DNA of 64,000 nt, taken from positions 1 to 64,000 of the forward strand of contig NZ_VATK01000017.1 of NCBI RefSeq assembly GCF_006546985.1. Reading direction: 5' to 3'. This document shows, in pieces, positions 8,322-17,283 of the stretch (positions are counted from its first letter, which is position 1; each line of letters opens with the position of its first letter). Source of the DNA: Bacillus sp. 03113. GTDB lineage: Bacteria > Bacillota > Bacilli > Bacillales > Cytobacillaceae. The notes under the pieces are model-generated. The model worked only from the letters and a program-made list of their open reading frames with translations. It was not told the origin of the DNA and did no database searches. The translations under genes were made by a program, and so were the position numbers.

Positions 8322-8630
8322 ATGTACGCAATTATTGAAACTGGTGGTAAGCAAATCCGTGTAGAAGAAGGTCAAGCAATCTACATTGAGAAGCTTAACG
8401 CTGAAGCTGGTGAAACGGTTACTTTTGAAAAAGTGCTTTTCGTAGGTGGAGATCAAGTAAAAGTAGGAAGCCCTGTTGTTGAAGGAGCTACTGTTACTGC
8501 TAAAGTTGAAAAACAAGGTCGTCAAAAGAAGATCATTGTTTTCAAATATAAAGCAAAGAAAAACTACCGTAAAAAGCAAGGTCATCGCCAACCATATACA
8601 AAAGTTGTGATTGAAAAAATCAACGCTTAA
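8322..8630 (+). CDS. rplU: 50S ribosomal protein L21
   Basis: The 102-aa product has the typical L21 start ([18 protein letters not shown]) and the basic C-terminal RNA-binding part ([19 protein letters not shown]). It belongs to the large ribosomal subunit and binds 23S rRNA. A perfect AAGGAGGTG lies upstream of the ATG. It heads the conserved rplU-prp-rpmA operon. Confidence 0.98.
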   Translation: MYAIIETGGKQIRVEEGQAIYIEKLNAEAGETVTFEKVLFVGGDQVKVGSPVVEGATVTAKVEKQGRQKKIIVFKYKAKKNYRKKQGHRQPYTKVVIEKINA

Positions 8631-8642
8631 GGTTGAGATAGA

Positions 8643-8975
8643 ATGATTCGAATATCTATTAACCGTAATGAAACAGGTCACATTCAATCGTTTACAGTTA
8701 GCGGTCATGCTATGTATGGAAAACATGGTGAAGATATCGTATGTGCGGGAGTATCTGCTGTATCTTTTGGTGCTGTTAATGCAATTATGTCATTAACAGG
8801 TATCAAACCAGGTATTCAGCAAGGAGAGAATGGCTTTCTTCAATGTGAGATGCCAGAAGCCCTTCCTGATGAAACTCAGGAGAAGGTGCAGCTCTTGCTT
8901 GAAGGCATGATCGTTCAGCTTCAAACAATTGAACAGGATTACGGGAAATTTATTAAATTGACCTTCAAAAAATAG
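8643..8975 (+). CDS. prp: Ribosomal-processing cysteine protease Prp
   Basis: Prp removes the N-terminal extension of ribosomal protein L27, an essential step in Firmicutes that carry extended L27. The 110-aa product (YsxB family) has the catalytic pair H22 (SGHAMYGKHG) and C34 (EDIVCAGVS). Its substrate is encoded directly downstream and shows the cleavage context LQFFASKKG. The gene lies 12 nt after rplU and 12 nt before rpmA, consistent with one operon. Confidence 0.93.
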   Translation: MIRISINRNETGHIQSFTVSGHAMYGKHGEDIVCAGVSAVSFGAVNAIMSLTGIKPGIQQGENGFLQCEMPEALPDETQEKVQLLLEGMIVQLQTIEQDYGKFIKLTFKK

Positions 8976-9278
<303 letters not shown>

Positions 9279-9290
9279 ATCTTGAAAATA

Positions 9291-9327
9291 AAAACTCTAA
9301 CTTAGTAGTTAGGGTTTTTATTTTTTT
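9291..9327 (+). terminator. Rho-independent terminator after rpmA
   Basis: AAAACTCTAACT (9291-9302), loop TAGT, and AGTTAGGGTTTT (9307-9318) form a 12-bp stem with one G-U pair, followed by a T-rich tail. Confidence 0.88.
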
Positions 9328-9405
9328 CTATTACGTATACATTCTTTTTTGTTATACTAACTAGAGGCAGTTGCGTCACTTAAAAACTGTGGTAGGAGTA
9401 CAAGG

Positions 9406-9939
9406 ATGAAAAAAGACTGGAGTACGATAGAGTTACTGCGTCACTCGCGTCATGATTGGTTAAATAAGCTTCAATTAATTAAAGGCAATCTTGACTTAAA
9501 TAAAATGGAGCGAGCGAAAGAAATTATTGATGAAATAGTCGTAGAAGCCATTCAAGAGTCTCGGCTTTCTAATTTAAATATTCCTCAATTTACCTCTATG
9601 CTATTAACCTACAATTGGGAAAACCATTCCTTTCAATTGGAATATGAAGTTTTGAGTGAAATAAAATCTCAAATTTTAGACGATGATAAGATTACAGCAT
9701 GGACTAAGCGTTTTTTTTCATCTCTAGAAACGTCTGTCAAGTTATATCATGAGAATCATTTGTTTATTTCAATTGAACCTAGATTGGATGGAACTCGTTT
9801 CTTTTTTGAATTTAGCGGAATAATAGAAAAGATGGAAAATATAGAGCATTTTTTGTGCAGTGAATCATCAATCGCAATGAATATTGCGATTCAAGAGTTC
9901 TCAAGACAAGAAATTATTTTTGAGCTATTAATGGATTGA
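9406..9939 (+). CDS. spo0B: Sporulation initiation phosphotransferase Spo0B
   Basis: Spo0B relays phosphate from Spo0F to Spo0A in the sporulation phosphorelay. The 177-aa product begins with the helical-hairpin dimerisation region holding the phosphorylated histidine (H16 in RHSRHDWLNKLQLIKGNL). A degenerate histidine-kinase-like C-terminal domain follows. The ATG at 9406 follows GGTAGGAG. It stands just upstream of obg, as in other Bacillus, where the two genes are functionally linked. Its primary sequence is less conserved than its neighbours, which is normal for Spo0B. Confidence 0.93.
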   Translation: MKKDWSTIELLRHSRHDWLNKLQLIKGNLDLNKMERAKEIIDEIVVEAIQESRLSNLNIPQFTSMLLTYNWENHSFQLEYEVLSEIKSQILDDDKITAWTKRFFSSLETSVKLYHENHLFISIEPRLDGTRFFFEFSGIIEKMENIEHFLCSESSIAMNIAIQEFSRQEIIFELLMD

Positions 9940-9957
9940 TTGGATCATTTTAATTAC

Positions 9958-10036
9958 CCTTCATTGGCAATGAAGGTTTATAAAAAGATTCATAAAGCAA
10001 TTAAAATGGACTTGCAGTATAAAGAAGCATACTGCA
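9958..10036 (+). promoter_or_regulatory. Two stem-loops in the spo0B-obg gap
   Basis: CCTTCATT-GGC-AATGAAGG (9958-9976) is a perfect 8-bp hairpin. TGCAGTAT and ATACTGCA (10013-10020 and 10029-10036) form a second one, ending 4 nt before the GGGAGGA ribosome binding site of obg. Neither has a T-run. They could modulate obg translation or stabilise the processed message. Confidence 0.4.
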
Positions 10037-10053
10037 GTCGGGAGGAATTTCGT

Positions 10054-11343
10054 ATGTTTGTGGATCAAGTCAAAGTTTATGTAAAAGGTGGAGACGGAGG
10101 CAATGGGATGGTTGCATTCCGTCGTGAAAAATATGTACCAAACGGAGGACCTGCTGGCGGTGATGGCGGGAAGGGAGCGAATGTTGTTTTTGAGGTAAAT
10201 GAAGGACTTCGCACCCTAATTGATTTTCGCTACCAAAGACATTTTAAAGCTCCTCGTGGCGAGCATGGGATGTCCAAAAATCAGCATGGTAAAAATGCAA
10301 AGGATATGGTTGTAAATGTTCCTCCTGGTACGGTCGTTACAGATGCAATAACTAATGAGGTTATTGCTGACCTGACAGAGCATGGGCAAAAAGCGGTAAT
10401 TGCAAAAGGAGGAAGAGGCGGAAGGGGGAATACTCGTTTTGCAACTCCAGCAAATCCAGCGCCTGAGCTTTCTGAACATGGGGAGCCTGGTCAGGAGCGG
10501 GAAATTGTTCTTGAATTGAAGGTATTAGCCGATGTTGGCTTAGTTGGCTTTCCTAGTGTAGGAAAATCAACCTTGCTTTCCGTCGTTTCTGCAGCGAAGC
10601 CTAAAATTGCAGAATATCATTTTACAACGATTGCCCCTAATTTAGGAATGGTTGAAACAGAAGATGGTCGCAGCTTTGCAATGGCTGATTTACCAGGTCT
10701 AATTGAAGGAGCACATGCTGGTGTTGGATTGGGACATCAATTTTTACGTCATATTGAACGAACAAGAGTCATTGTGCATGTCATTGATATGGCGGCGATC
10801 GAAGGTAGAGATCCATATACCGATTATGTGACTATTAATCAGGAATTAAAGGAATATAACCTGCGTTTAACAGAAAGACCGCAAATTATCGTGGCAAACA
10901 AGATGGATATGCCTGATGCGAAAGAAAATCTAGAACGATTTAAAGAGCAATTGCAGGAGGATTATCCAATTTTCCCTATTTCGGCTTTAACTCGACAAGG
11001 ATTAAGAGATTTATTATTTGCCATAGCGGATAAGATTGAACAAACACCTGAATTTCCACTTATTCAGGAAGAAGAAGAAACGGGTGTTCACCGTGTTCTC
11101 TATAAACATGAGAAAGAACAAACGGAATTTATCATCAATAGAGATTCAGACGGAAGCTATATTTTAACTGGAGATGCAATCGAAAGACTCTTTAAGATGA
11201 CCGATTTTTCAAGAGATGAATCCGTTCGTCGTTTTGCTCGTCAGCTTCGAGGAATGGGGGTAGACGATGCATTAAGAGAAAGAGGCGCGAAAGATGGGGA
11301 TATCGTAAAGCTGTTTGACTATGAGTTCGAGTTCATTGAATAG
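10054..11343 (+). CDS. obg: GTPase Obg/CgtA
   Basis: Obg is an essential GTPase that binds the 50S subunit and also influences sporulation and stress signalling. From ATG 10054 (after GGGAGGA) the protein has 429 aa, as expected. It starts with the glycine-rich Obg fold ([18 protein letters not shown]). The G domain contains GFPSVGKST (P-loop), [10 protein letters not shown] (G3) and NKMD (G4). A C-terminal OCT domain ends DYEFEFIE. An open frame continues upstream to 9940 but lacks family similarity. Confidence 0.96.
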   Translation: MFVDQVKVYVKGGDGGNGMVAFRREKYVPNGGPAGGDGGKGANVVFEVNEGLRTLIDFRYQRHFKAPRGEHGMSKNQHGKNAKDMVVNVPPGTVVTDAITNEVIADLTEHGQKAVIAKGGRGGRGNTRFATPANPAPELSEHGEPGQEREIVLELKVLADVGLVGFPSVGKSTLLSVVSAAKPKIAEYHFTTIAPNLGMVETEDGRSFAMADLPGLIEGAHAGVGLGHQFLRHIERTRVIVHVIDMAAIEGRDPYTDYVTINQELKEYNLRLTERPQIIVANKMDMPDAKENLERFKEQLQEDYPIFPISALTRQGLRDLLFAIADKIEQTPEFPLIQEEEETGVHRVLYKHEKEQTEFIINRDSDGSYILTGDAIERLFKMTDFSRDESVRRFARQLRGMGVDDALRERGAKDGDIVKLFDYEFEFIE

Positions 11344-11371
11344 CCATGGGCAATGGGTTGGGTGAGAGATA

Positions 11372-11827
11372 ATGAAGCAGGATAAAATCGATCAAAAGTT
11401 TTTTTTAGTAAGGGAAGATGTTTTGCCTGAAGCGATGAAAAAAACACTTGAAGCAAAAGAAATGATTGAGCGAAAAAAAGTTGAGTCCGTTTGGGAAGCT
11501 GTTCAAAAAGTAGATTTAAGCAGAAGTGCTTTTTATAAATACCGAGATACAGTATTTCCGTTTCATACGATCGTAAAAGAACGATTAATAACTTTGTTTT
11601 TTTATTTAGAGGATCGTTCCGGTACTCTTTCTCAATTATTAAGTGTTGTAGCTTCATCAGGCTGTAATGTACTGACGATTAACCAAACAATTCCCTTACA
11701 AGGAAGAGCCAATGTAACTCTCTCCTTGAACACAGCTGGAATGGAAATAGAGATAGATGGATTATTAAAAGCTTTGAGAAGGCTTGAATTTGTTGAAAAG
11801 ATTGAAGTGCTAGGTACAGGAGCGTAA
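11372..11827 (+). CDS. pheB: ACT domain-containing protein PheB
   Basis: The 151-aa protein resembles PheB, encoded between obg and pheA in Bacillus. An N-terminal helical region of about 70 residues ([20 protein letters not shown]) is followed by an ACT domain ([20 protein letters not shown] to [10 protein letters not shown]), a regulatory fold that commonly binds amino acids. Its precise function is not established; a link to phenylalanine synthesis is inferred from its neighbour pheA. The ATG follows GGGTGAGAG, 28 nt after obg. Confidence 0.88.
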   Translation: MKQDKIDQKFFLVREDVLPEAMKKTLEAKEMIERKKVESVWEAVQKVDLSRSAFYKYRDTVFPFHTIVKERLITLFFYLEDRSGTLSQLLSVVASSGCNVLTINQTIPLQGRANVTLSLNTAGMEIEIDGLLKALRRLEFVEKIEVLGTGA

Positions 11828-11990
11828 ATAAGATCGCTCAGTATCTGGCTGATTTTTAAAAAGAACTCTTTTATATATAGATTGCTGTTTAGCACTAGTG
11901 TCTTTAATGACTCGAATCATAAGCTGAGAATGGGTTCTAATGATTGTCGCTGCTGATTAAGCACTTGTGCTTTTCTGAGGAGGAACTGTT

Positions 11991-12845
11991 TTGAAAATTG
12001 GCTATTTAGGACCAAAAGCAACTTTTACAGACATTGCTGTTCGAGCAATGTTTCCGAATATGAAATGTTATCCTTACTTAACTATCCCCGATTGTTTTGA
12101 TGCAGTGATGAAGGATGATATTGATCTTGCTTTTGTTCCAATGGAAAATGCGTTAGAAGGATCTGTAAATATTACATTAGACTATCTAATCCATGAAGTG
12201 GATTTACCGATAAAAGGAGAAGTAACAGCTCCAATCAGACAGCACCTTATGGTTCATCCTTTAAATCAGAGCCGATTGAAGGAGATAGAATGTATATACA
12301 GTCATTCTCATGCGATTGCACAATGCTATAAATTTTTACATAAAGAATTTAATAAAGTACCTTGTAGAAATACAACTTCAACCGCTGCGGCCGCTCAATA
12401 TATTAAGGATCATCCTGAGGTATTAGGAGCAGCAATTGGAAATGATTTATCTGCAAAGGAATATGGTCTTTCTATCGTTCAACATGATATTCATGATTTT
12501 AAAGATAACCATACAAGATTTATTGTTTTATCGAAAAAATCCTTTGATTTATCCTCTCAACAGGTTGCATATAAAAGAGATAAGACAACGCTTATGGTTA
12601 CTTTACCGTCCATGGATCGTTCTGGTGTACTTCATCAAGTATTATCAGCGTTTGCATGGAGAAATATCAATCTCATCAAAATCGAATCAAGACCAACGAA
12701 AACAGGACTTGGCAATTATTTATTTATTATTGATATTGATCGGCAATTAGATGAAGTCTTAATACCTGGAGCCATTGCCGAGCTTGAGGCTTTAGATTGT
12801 AAAGTGAAAATTCTAGGAAGCTACCCTTGCTTTCAGTTGAAATAA
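11991..12845 (+). CDS. pheA: Prephenate dehydratase
   Basis: This enzyme converts prephenate to phenylpyruvate in phenylalanine synthesis. The 284-aa protein has the periplasmic-binding-like catalytic domain, with PMENALEGSV, the NTTSTAAAA segment and the catalytic Thr-Arg-Phe motif (DNHTRFIVL). A C-terminal ACT domain carries the Phe-binding ESRP motif (IESRPTKTGLGNYLFIID), which implies feedback control. The start is TTG 11991 after GAGGAGGA. The 163-nt gap after pheB holds a short AAGCAC/GTGCTT stem (11959-11972) just before the ribosome binding site and no T-box motif. Confidence 0.95.
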   Translation: MKIGYLGPKATFTDIAVRAMFPNMKCYPYLTIPDCFDAVMKDDIDLAFVPMENALEGSVNITLDYLIHEVDLPIKGEVTAPIRQHLMVHPLNQSRLKEIECIYSHSHAIAQCYKFLHKEFNKVPCRNTTSTAAAAQYIKDHPEVLGAAIGNDLSAKEYGLSIVQHDIHDFKDNHTRFIVLSKKSFDLSSQQVAYKRDKTTLMVTLPSMDRSGVLHQVLSAFAWRNINLIKIESRPTKTGLGNYLFIIDIDRQLDEVLIPGAIAELEALDCKVKILGSYPCFQLK

Positions 12846-12867
12846 CCGAAAGAAGAGAATAAGGTAA

Positions 12868-12907
12868 AAAGACTGGCATCTACTAACAATAGCGGATGCC
12901 AGTCTTT
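12868..12907. terminator. Bidirectional terminator between pheA and niaR
   Basis: AAAGACTGGCATC (12868-12880) pairs perfectly with GATGCCAGTCTTT (12895-12907). The A/T-rich ends make it suitable in both directions between convergent genes. The right arm abuts the niaR stop codon. Confidence 0.85.
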
Positions 12908-13447
12908 CTATTCCTCATAAAGGATTTTTGCTTTTTTTAGTGCTTGCTCTGCTTCAGCTAGTGCTAATTCCGTAGGAGCAGAAATCGTATGAAGATGAAT
13001 GCCTCCTGTTAATTCTGATAAATAGGAAGCATTTGTATATTTCACTTTTTCAAGAAATTGTTGAACTTCTTTACGATTAGAAACCATAATAGAAGCGGTT
13101 AAATCTCCATACACAGGGTGTTCAATCGTTACATCCTTTACAGTCACTCCATGATCTACTAATAGATTTAATTCCTCCTCTGTTCTTTGTGGAGGATGAG
13201 AACAAGCAATGGTTCGTTCAAAAGTAGCAGATGGTGAGGCTTGAGTTAAGTATATATAGCCCTGACTTGTTGCAATAATCGGTTCTTTTTTAGCCTTTAA
13301 TAAGGTAATATCTCCTACGATTACCTGTCTGCTTACATGAGTTTTCGCAGCAAGCTCGCTACCTGTAATTGGGCTGCTGCTTTCCTTCAGTAATTTCAGC
13401 AGGGCAGTTCTTCTTTCTTCTCCGAGTAGCTTAATCTGATCCTTCAT
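12908..13447 (-). CDS. niaR: NAD biosynthesis repressor NiaR
   Basis: NiaR (YrxA) represses nad genes when niacin is available. The 179-aa protein has an N-terminal helix-turn-helix (ITGSELAAKTHVSRQVIVGDI) and a C-terminal 3H domain named for its conserved histidines (VTIEHPVYGDLTASI, ELTGGIHLHTI), which binds metal and ligand. It is encoded downstream of nifS on the same strand and divergently from nadBCA, the arrangement known in B. subtilis. The palindrome at 14826-14841 is its likely operator. Confidence 0.93.
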   Translation of the reverse strand: MKDQIKLLGEERRTALLKLLKESSSPITGSELAAKTHVSRQVIVGDITLLKAKKEPIIATSQGYIYLTQASPSATFERTIACSHPPQRTEEELNLLVDHGVTVKDVTIEHPVYGDLTASIMVSNRKEVQQFLEKVKYTNASYLSELTGGIHLHTISAPTELALAEAEQALKKAKILYEE

Positions 13448-13521
13448 TTCCGTTTTCCCCCCTTACTCAATAGTACAATTTTATCATAATTAGATGGTGT
13501 TAAAAATTAGAGATGTTTTTT

Positions 13522-14646
13522 TTAATCTTGAACAATAGAAACGATTGTTTTTCCTAGTTGTTTAACATGCTCGAGTGCGGTTTCTTGTCCAAAAGAAATT
13601 CGTATAAATTCTTTCGCTTGATCATCCGGTAATCCAAGGGCCTTCATGGTTTTAGATGGACTTTGTAACCCAACTTGACAAGCACTTCCGGTTGAAATTG
13701 CATATCCTAGACGATTACATTCAAGCATGATCCATTGTCCCTCCATTCCTCTTATTCTTAAACCAACCGTCGAAGGCATTTGCTTATTTCTTGCGTCATA
13801 GATCACGATGTCCTCCTTTATGGGAGTTAGTGAGTTAATAAAGGCTTCTCGAAGCAAATGATACGTGTTTTCATTTTTTCCTATACATGATTGTATCTTT
13901 TGTGCAGCTGTTATCATCGATGCGATAGCAGGGACATTCACTGTACCTGGACGAAAGCCTTTCTCGTGAGAGCTTTCAGGGAAAAAAGCTTTCCATCCTA
14001 AAGCAGGATCAATGTATACGGCTCCAATTCCTTTTGGTCCATAAAATTTATGCCCTGAAACCGACATAGCATGTACATAATTGGCTACTTCATGGTATTG
14101 AATCTTTCCAAATGTATGAACACAATCACTGTGAAAAAGGATTTGTTTTTCTTTACAAATGATTCCAATCTCTTCTAGAGGTTGTATACTTCCAATCTCT
14201 GAATTTCCATGCTGAATAGAAAGCATAATCGTATCTTCACGAATTGCTTGTTTCAGCTTACTGATATCAATCAGGCCGTTATCATTAAAGGGTAAATAAG
14301 TTACGCTGTATCCATTGCTTTCTAATATTTTCATCGTACTATGGATTGATGAGTGTTCAGCCATTCCAGTGATGATATGCTTTCCAGCCTTTTTAGCTGC
14401 AGTTAGAAGGGAATGTATCGCTAAAAAATTGCTTTCCGATCCCCCGCTTGTAAAATAAATTCCATCTGATTTTACATGTAGGAAGCTGGACATTGCTTCC
14501 CGACAGTTTTCTAATAGCTGGCTTGCTTTACTCCCTATATTATGAAGGCTATTCGAATTCCCATAATATTCTTGTGAAGCTTTGATCAAAGCTTCACCTG
14601 CTTCTCGATCTATTGGACATGTTGCCGCATAATCAAAATATATCAT
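13522..14646 (-). CDS. nifS: Cysteine desulfurase NifS (NAD cofactor synthesis)
   Basis: This pyridoxal-phosphate enzyme takes sulfur from cysteine; in Bacillus the nad-linked copy serves to build the NadA Fe-S cluster. The 374-aa product has the N-terminal IYFDYAATCPID, the PLP lysine in SVSGHKFYGPKGIG and the catalytic cysteine in STGSACQVG. The ATG is preceded on its strand by GGGGAG. It diverges from nadBCA and precedes niaR. A second, separate cysteine desulfurase (55294-56439) sits with mnmA. Confidence 0.93.
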   Translation of the reverse strand: MIYFDYAATCPIDREAGEALIKASQEYYGNSNSLHNIGSKASQLLENCREAMSSFLHVKSDGIYFTSGGSESNFLAIHSLLTAAKKAGKHIITGMAEHSSIHSTMKILESNGYSVTYLPFNDNGLIDISKLKQAIREDTIMLSIQHGNSEIGSIQPLEEIGIICKEKQILFHSDCVHTFGKIQYHEVANYVHAMSVSGHKFYGPKGIGAVYIDPALGWKAFFPESSHEKGFRPGTVNVPAIASMITAAQKIQSCIGKNENTYHLLREAFINSLTPIKEDIVIYDARNKQMPSTVGLRIRGMEGQWIMLECNRLGYAISTGSACQVGLQSPSKTMKALGLPDDQAKEFIRISFGQETALEHVKQLGKTIVSIVQD

Positions 14647-14677
14647 GATTTAGTACTCCCCATATTCTATGTTATTT

Positions 14678-14766
14678 GAAGGAAACATCGAATCGCTCAC
14701 GCTCTTCGTGTTTCCTTTATCTCTCCTGTCCATACGTCGCTAAACGGGCGCTTACGCTTTTCTTTT
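14678..14766. repeat. Dispersed intergenic repeat, copy A (short)
   Basis: The stretch from GGAAACATCGAATCGCTCAC through GTGTTTCCTTTATCTC to the end GGGCGCTTACGCTTTTCTT recurs in the outer parts of the repeat at 32170-32443. The internal arms AAGGAAACA (14679-14687) and TGTTTCCTT (14709-14717) can pair. It lies between the nifS ribosome binding site and the nad operator, so it is probably in the nifS 5' untranslated region. Confidence 0.75.
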
Positions 14767-14825
14767 TAGAAAAAAAATGAAAAACATAAAAAAGACTTGT
14801 CAATATTTTAAAACTATGTAAATAT

Positions 14826-14841
14826 AGGTGTCAAGACACCT
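14826..14841. promoter_or_regulatory. NiaR-type operator between nifS and nadB
   Basis: AGGTGTC-AA-GACACCT is a perfect palindrome just upstream of the nadB ribosome binding site and close to a candidate -35 TTGTCA (14797-14802). TGTC/GACA dyads are typical of NiaR sites in Bacillus, and niaR is encoded in the same cluster. Assignment is by context and motif recall. Confidence 0.75.
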
Positions 14842-14863
14842 GTTAATAAAGGGAGTAATTAAC

Positions 14864-16450
14864 ATGAAAAGTGCTGATGTAATTATTGTTGGAAGCGGAG
14901 TAGCTGCTTTACAGCTATCTAAAAGGCTTCGTTCTGACTTGAATGTGATAATTATCACAAAGTCTAATGTTCAAAATAGTAATTCATATAAAGCGCAGGG
15001 AGGAATTGCTGCTGCTATAGGAGAAGGCGATGATTATAGGCAGCATGCTGACGATACATTAGAAGCTGGTCGATTTCACAACGATCCAGATATAGTTATA
15101 AAAATGACAAAAGAAGCTCCTGCTTTAATTAAAGAGCTTGTTGAAGAAGGCTGCCCCTTTGACCAAGCTTCAAATGGACTTTTAATGCTCGGCATGGAAG
15201 GTGCTCATCGACAAAAGAGGATTGTTCACGGTGGTGGGGATGCTACAGGACAGAGAGTTATTGATTTCTATCTTCATCGTAAAAATAAGAAAACAACAAT
15301 CATTGAAAATATGACTGTTTTTGAGCTCCTTGTGGATAAGAATCAAAATAGCTGTTTTGGGGTAAATGGAAAAAACTCTGATGGACAAATAGAATCTATT
15401 TTTGCGCCCCATGTCGTCATCGCAACAGGGGGATGCGGACAGGTGTATAGCTTTACTTCCAACGCTGAGACCGTTACAGGTGATGGGATTGCCCTTGCTT
15501 ATCGAGCGGGGGCTGCGATTTCTGATATGGAATTTGTCCAATTTCATCCAACATTGCTTTACGTGGATGGAAAAGCTCAAGGATTAGTTTCTGAAGCTGT
15601 ACGCGGAGAGGGAGCGAGGCTCGTATCGGAAGATTTAACGTTCATTATGGACGGGATTCATCCACAAGGTGATTTAGCTCCAAGACATGTTGTTTCTCAA
15701 ACTATTTATCAATATATCAAGAATGGACAATCTGTTTATTTAGATATTTCAAGTATAAAAAATTTTCAAACCCGTTTTCCAACCGTGACACAATTATGCG
15801 AGTCAAATGGAATTGATTTAAGAAAAAATTTAATTCCAGTCGCTCCAGGAAGTCATTTTTTAATGGGTGGTATTGAAACAGATCTCTATGGAAAAACAAA
15901 TATTTTAGGATTATACGCCATTGGTGAAGCGGCATGTACAGGTATTCATGGAGCCAATCGTTTAGCAAGTAATTCATTGTTAGAAGGATTGTTTTTCGGT
16001 AAAAATCTAGCTTCATGGATCAATTTACAAACAAACCAAAATAGCATTAGACAATCAATACCCTTAAAGTCTTTTGTAAAGGAAGTTCAGCCTCCATTAC
16101 CAGATATATCGGAATTGAAGGAAAGAATGATGGAGTTCACAGGAATTGTCAGAACTAAACAAGGATTAGAGAGACACAAAAAATGGTTGGAGCAATTTCA
16201 AGTGAAAAAATGGCTTGAAATGGATTATTCCACTTTAACAAAGGAAGAAATAACAAAGGTTTTTATGCTTATTTCCTCTTGGCTTATAACCAGTTCTGCT
16301 TTAGACAGAACAGAAAGCAGAGGAGGGCATTTTCGTGCTGATTTTCCATACGAGGATGATTCACATTGGTTAAGAAAGAAAATAGATCATAAGAGACATA
16401 GTGAAAAGGATGGGAAGAATGAACAAATTAAAGCTACGCTTACAACTTGA
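14864..16450 (+). CDS. nadB: L-aspartate oxidase
   Basis: NadB oxidises L-aspartate to iminoaspartate with FAD, the first step of de novo NAD synthesis. From ATG 14864, after AAAGGGAG, the product has 528 aa. It shows the FAD-binding motif (DVIIVGSGVAALQLSKRL), the QGGIAAAI substrate loop, the LAPRHVVSQTIY region and GANRLASNSLLEGLFFG near the second FAD site. The C-terminal domain carries DRTESRGGHFRADFP. The end overlaps nadC by 32 nt. It is divergent from nifS and likely NiaR-controlled. Confidence 0.96.
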   Translation: MKSADVIIVGSGVAALQLSKRLRSDLNVIIITKSNVQNSNSYKAQGGIAAAIGEGDDYRQHADDTLEAGRFHNDPDIVIKMTKEAPALIKELVEEGCPFDQASNGLLMLGMEGAHRQKRIVHGGGDATGQRVIDFYLHRKNKKTTIIENMTVFELLVDKNQNSCFGVNGKNSDGQIESIFAPHVVIATGGCGQVYSFTSNAETVTGDGIALAYRAGAAISDMEFVQFHPTLLYVDGKAQGLVSEAVRGEGARLVSEDLTFIMDGIHPQGDLAPRHVVSQTIYQYIKNGQSVYLDISSIKNFQTRFPTVTQLCESNGIDLRKNLIPVAPGSHFLMGGIETDLYGKTNILGLYAIGEAACTGIHGANRLASNSLLEGLFFGKNLASWINLQTNQNSIRQSIPLKSFVKEVQPPLPDISELKERMMEFTGIVRTKQGLERHKKWLEQFQVKKWLEMDYSTLTKEEITKVFMLISSWLITSSALDRTESRGGHFRADFPYEDDSHWLRKKIDHKRHSEKDGKNEQIKATLTT

Positions 16451-17255
16451 GCAATTTTTTATGGAAGACATCGGAGAAAGGGATGTAACAAGCGAGCTTA
16501 TTTTTTCTGAAAATGAAAAAGGAAAAATTGTTTATATTGCGAAAGAATCTGGCGTGTTTTGTGGAACTGAAGTTATTCGAACTGGTTTTGCACTGTTGGA
16601 TGAAGAGGTTCAAATTGAAATGAACGTAAAAGATGGAGATCGAATTGAAAAGGGTCAGACCATTGCAGTTGTTCAAGGAACGGTTTGGACATTATTAAAA
16701 GGCGAACGAGTGACCTTAAATTTGATCCAACGAATGAGTGGAATAGCGACACAAACAGCAGAAGCGTTAAGCCTTATTTCACATTCTACAACAAGAATTT
16801 GTGATACAAGAAAAACAACGCCAGGGCTGAGGATGCTAGAGAAATATGCTGTAAGAGTTGGAGGAGGGTTTAACCATCGATTCGGCCTTTATGATGCTGT
16901 CATGATTAAAGATAATCACATTTCTTTTGCAGGATCGATCATGAATGCAGTTAATAATGTTCGTGCTTCTTTAGGTCACATGGTTAAGGTTGAGGTAGAA
17001 ACGGAAACGAAAGAACAAGTCATTGAGGCAATTGAAGCAAAAGCAGATGTCATCATGTTTGATAATCGGACTCCAGCTGAAATAAAAGAATGGATTAAAC
17101 TTGTACCTGAAGGAATTGTGACAGAAGCTTCAGGTGGAATTGCGATGAATAATCTTGCTGATTATGGAGATACAGGGGTGGATTATATTTCACTAGGATT
17201 TTTAACACATTCCGTTCAATCATTAGACATCAGTGTAAAGGTCACGGTCAATTAA
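16419..17255 (+). CDS. nadC: Nicotinate-nucleotide pyrophosphorylase (quinolinate phosphoribosyltransferase)
   Basis: NadC converts quinolinate and PRPP to nicotinate mononucleotide. The 278-aa product begins MNKLKLRLQLEQFFMEDIG, as in Bacillus NadC. Its catalytic segments include RICDTRKTTPGLRMLEKYAV, GGGFNHRFGLYDAVMIKDNH and VEVETETKEQ. I chose ATG 16419 over ATG 16410 from the family N terminus; AAGGA lies upstream. The overlap with nadB suggests coupling. Confidence 0.95.
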   Translation: MNKLKLRLQLEQFFMEDIGERDVTSELIFSENEKGKIVYIAKESGVFCGTEVIRTGFALLDEEVQIEMNVKDGDRIEKGQTIAVVQGTVWTLLKGERVTLNLIQRMSGIATQTAEALSLISHSTTRICDTRKTTPGLRMLEKYAVRVGGGFNHRFGLYDAVMIKDNHISFAGSIMNAVNNVRASLGHMVKVEVETETKEQVIEAIEAKADVIMFDNRTPAEIKEWIKLVPEGIVTEASGGIAMNNLADYGDTGVDYISLGFLTHSVQSLDISVKVTVN

Positions 17256-17283
17256 CGGGAATTAGAAAAAGGGGAGAAGAGAA

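Noticed and set aside
9940-10053. N-terminal extension of Obg by 38 residues
   Set aside because: The family start [10 protein letters not shown] is at ATG 10054 with a strong ribosome binding site; the extension contains two hairpins.
11828-11990. T-box or attenuator before pheA
   Set aside because: No AGGGTGG-type T-box; only a 6-bp AAGCAC/GTGCTT stem near the ribosome binding site.
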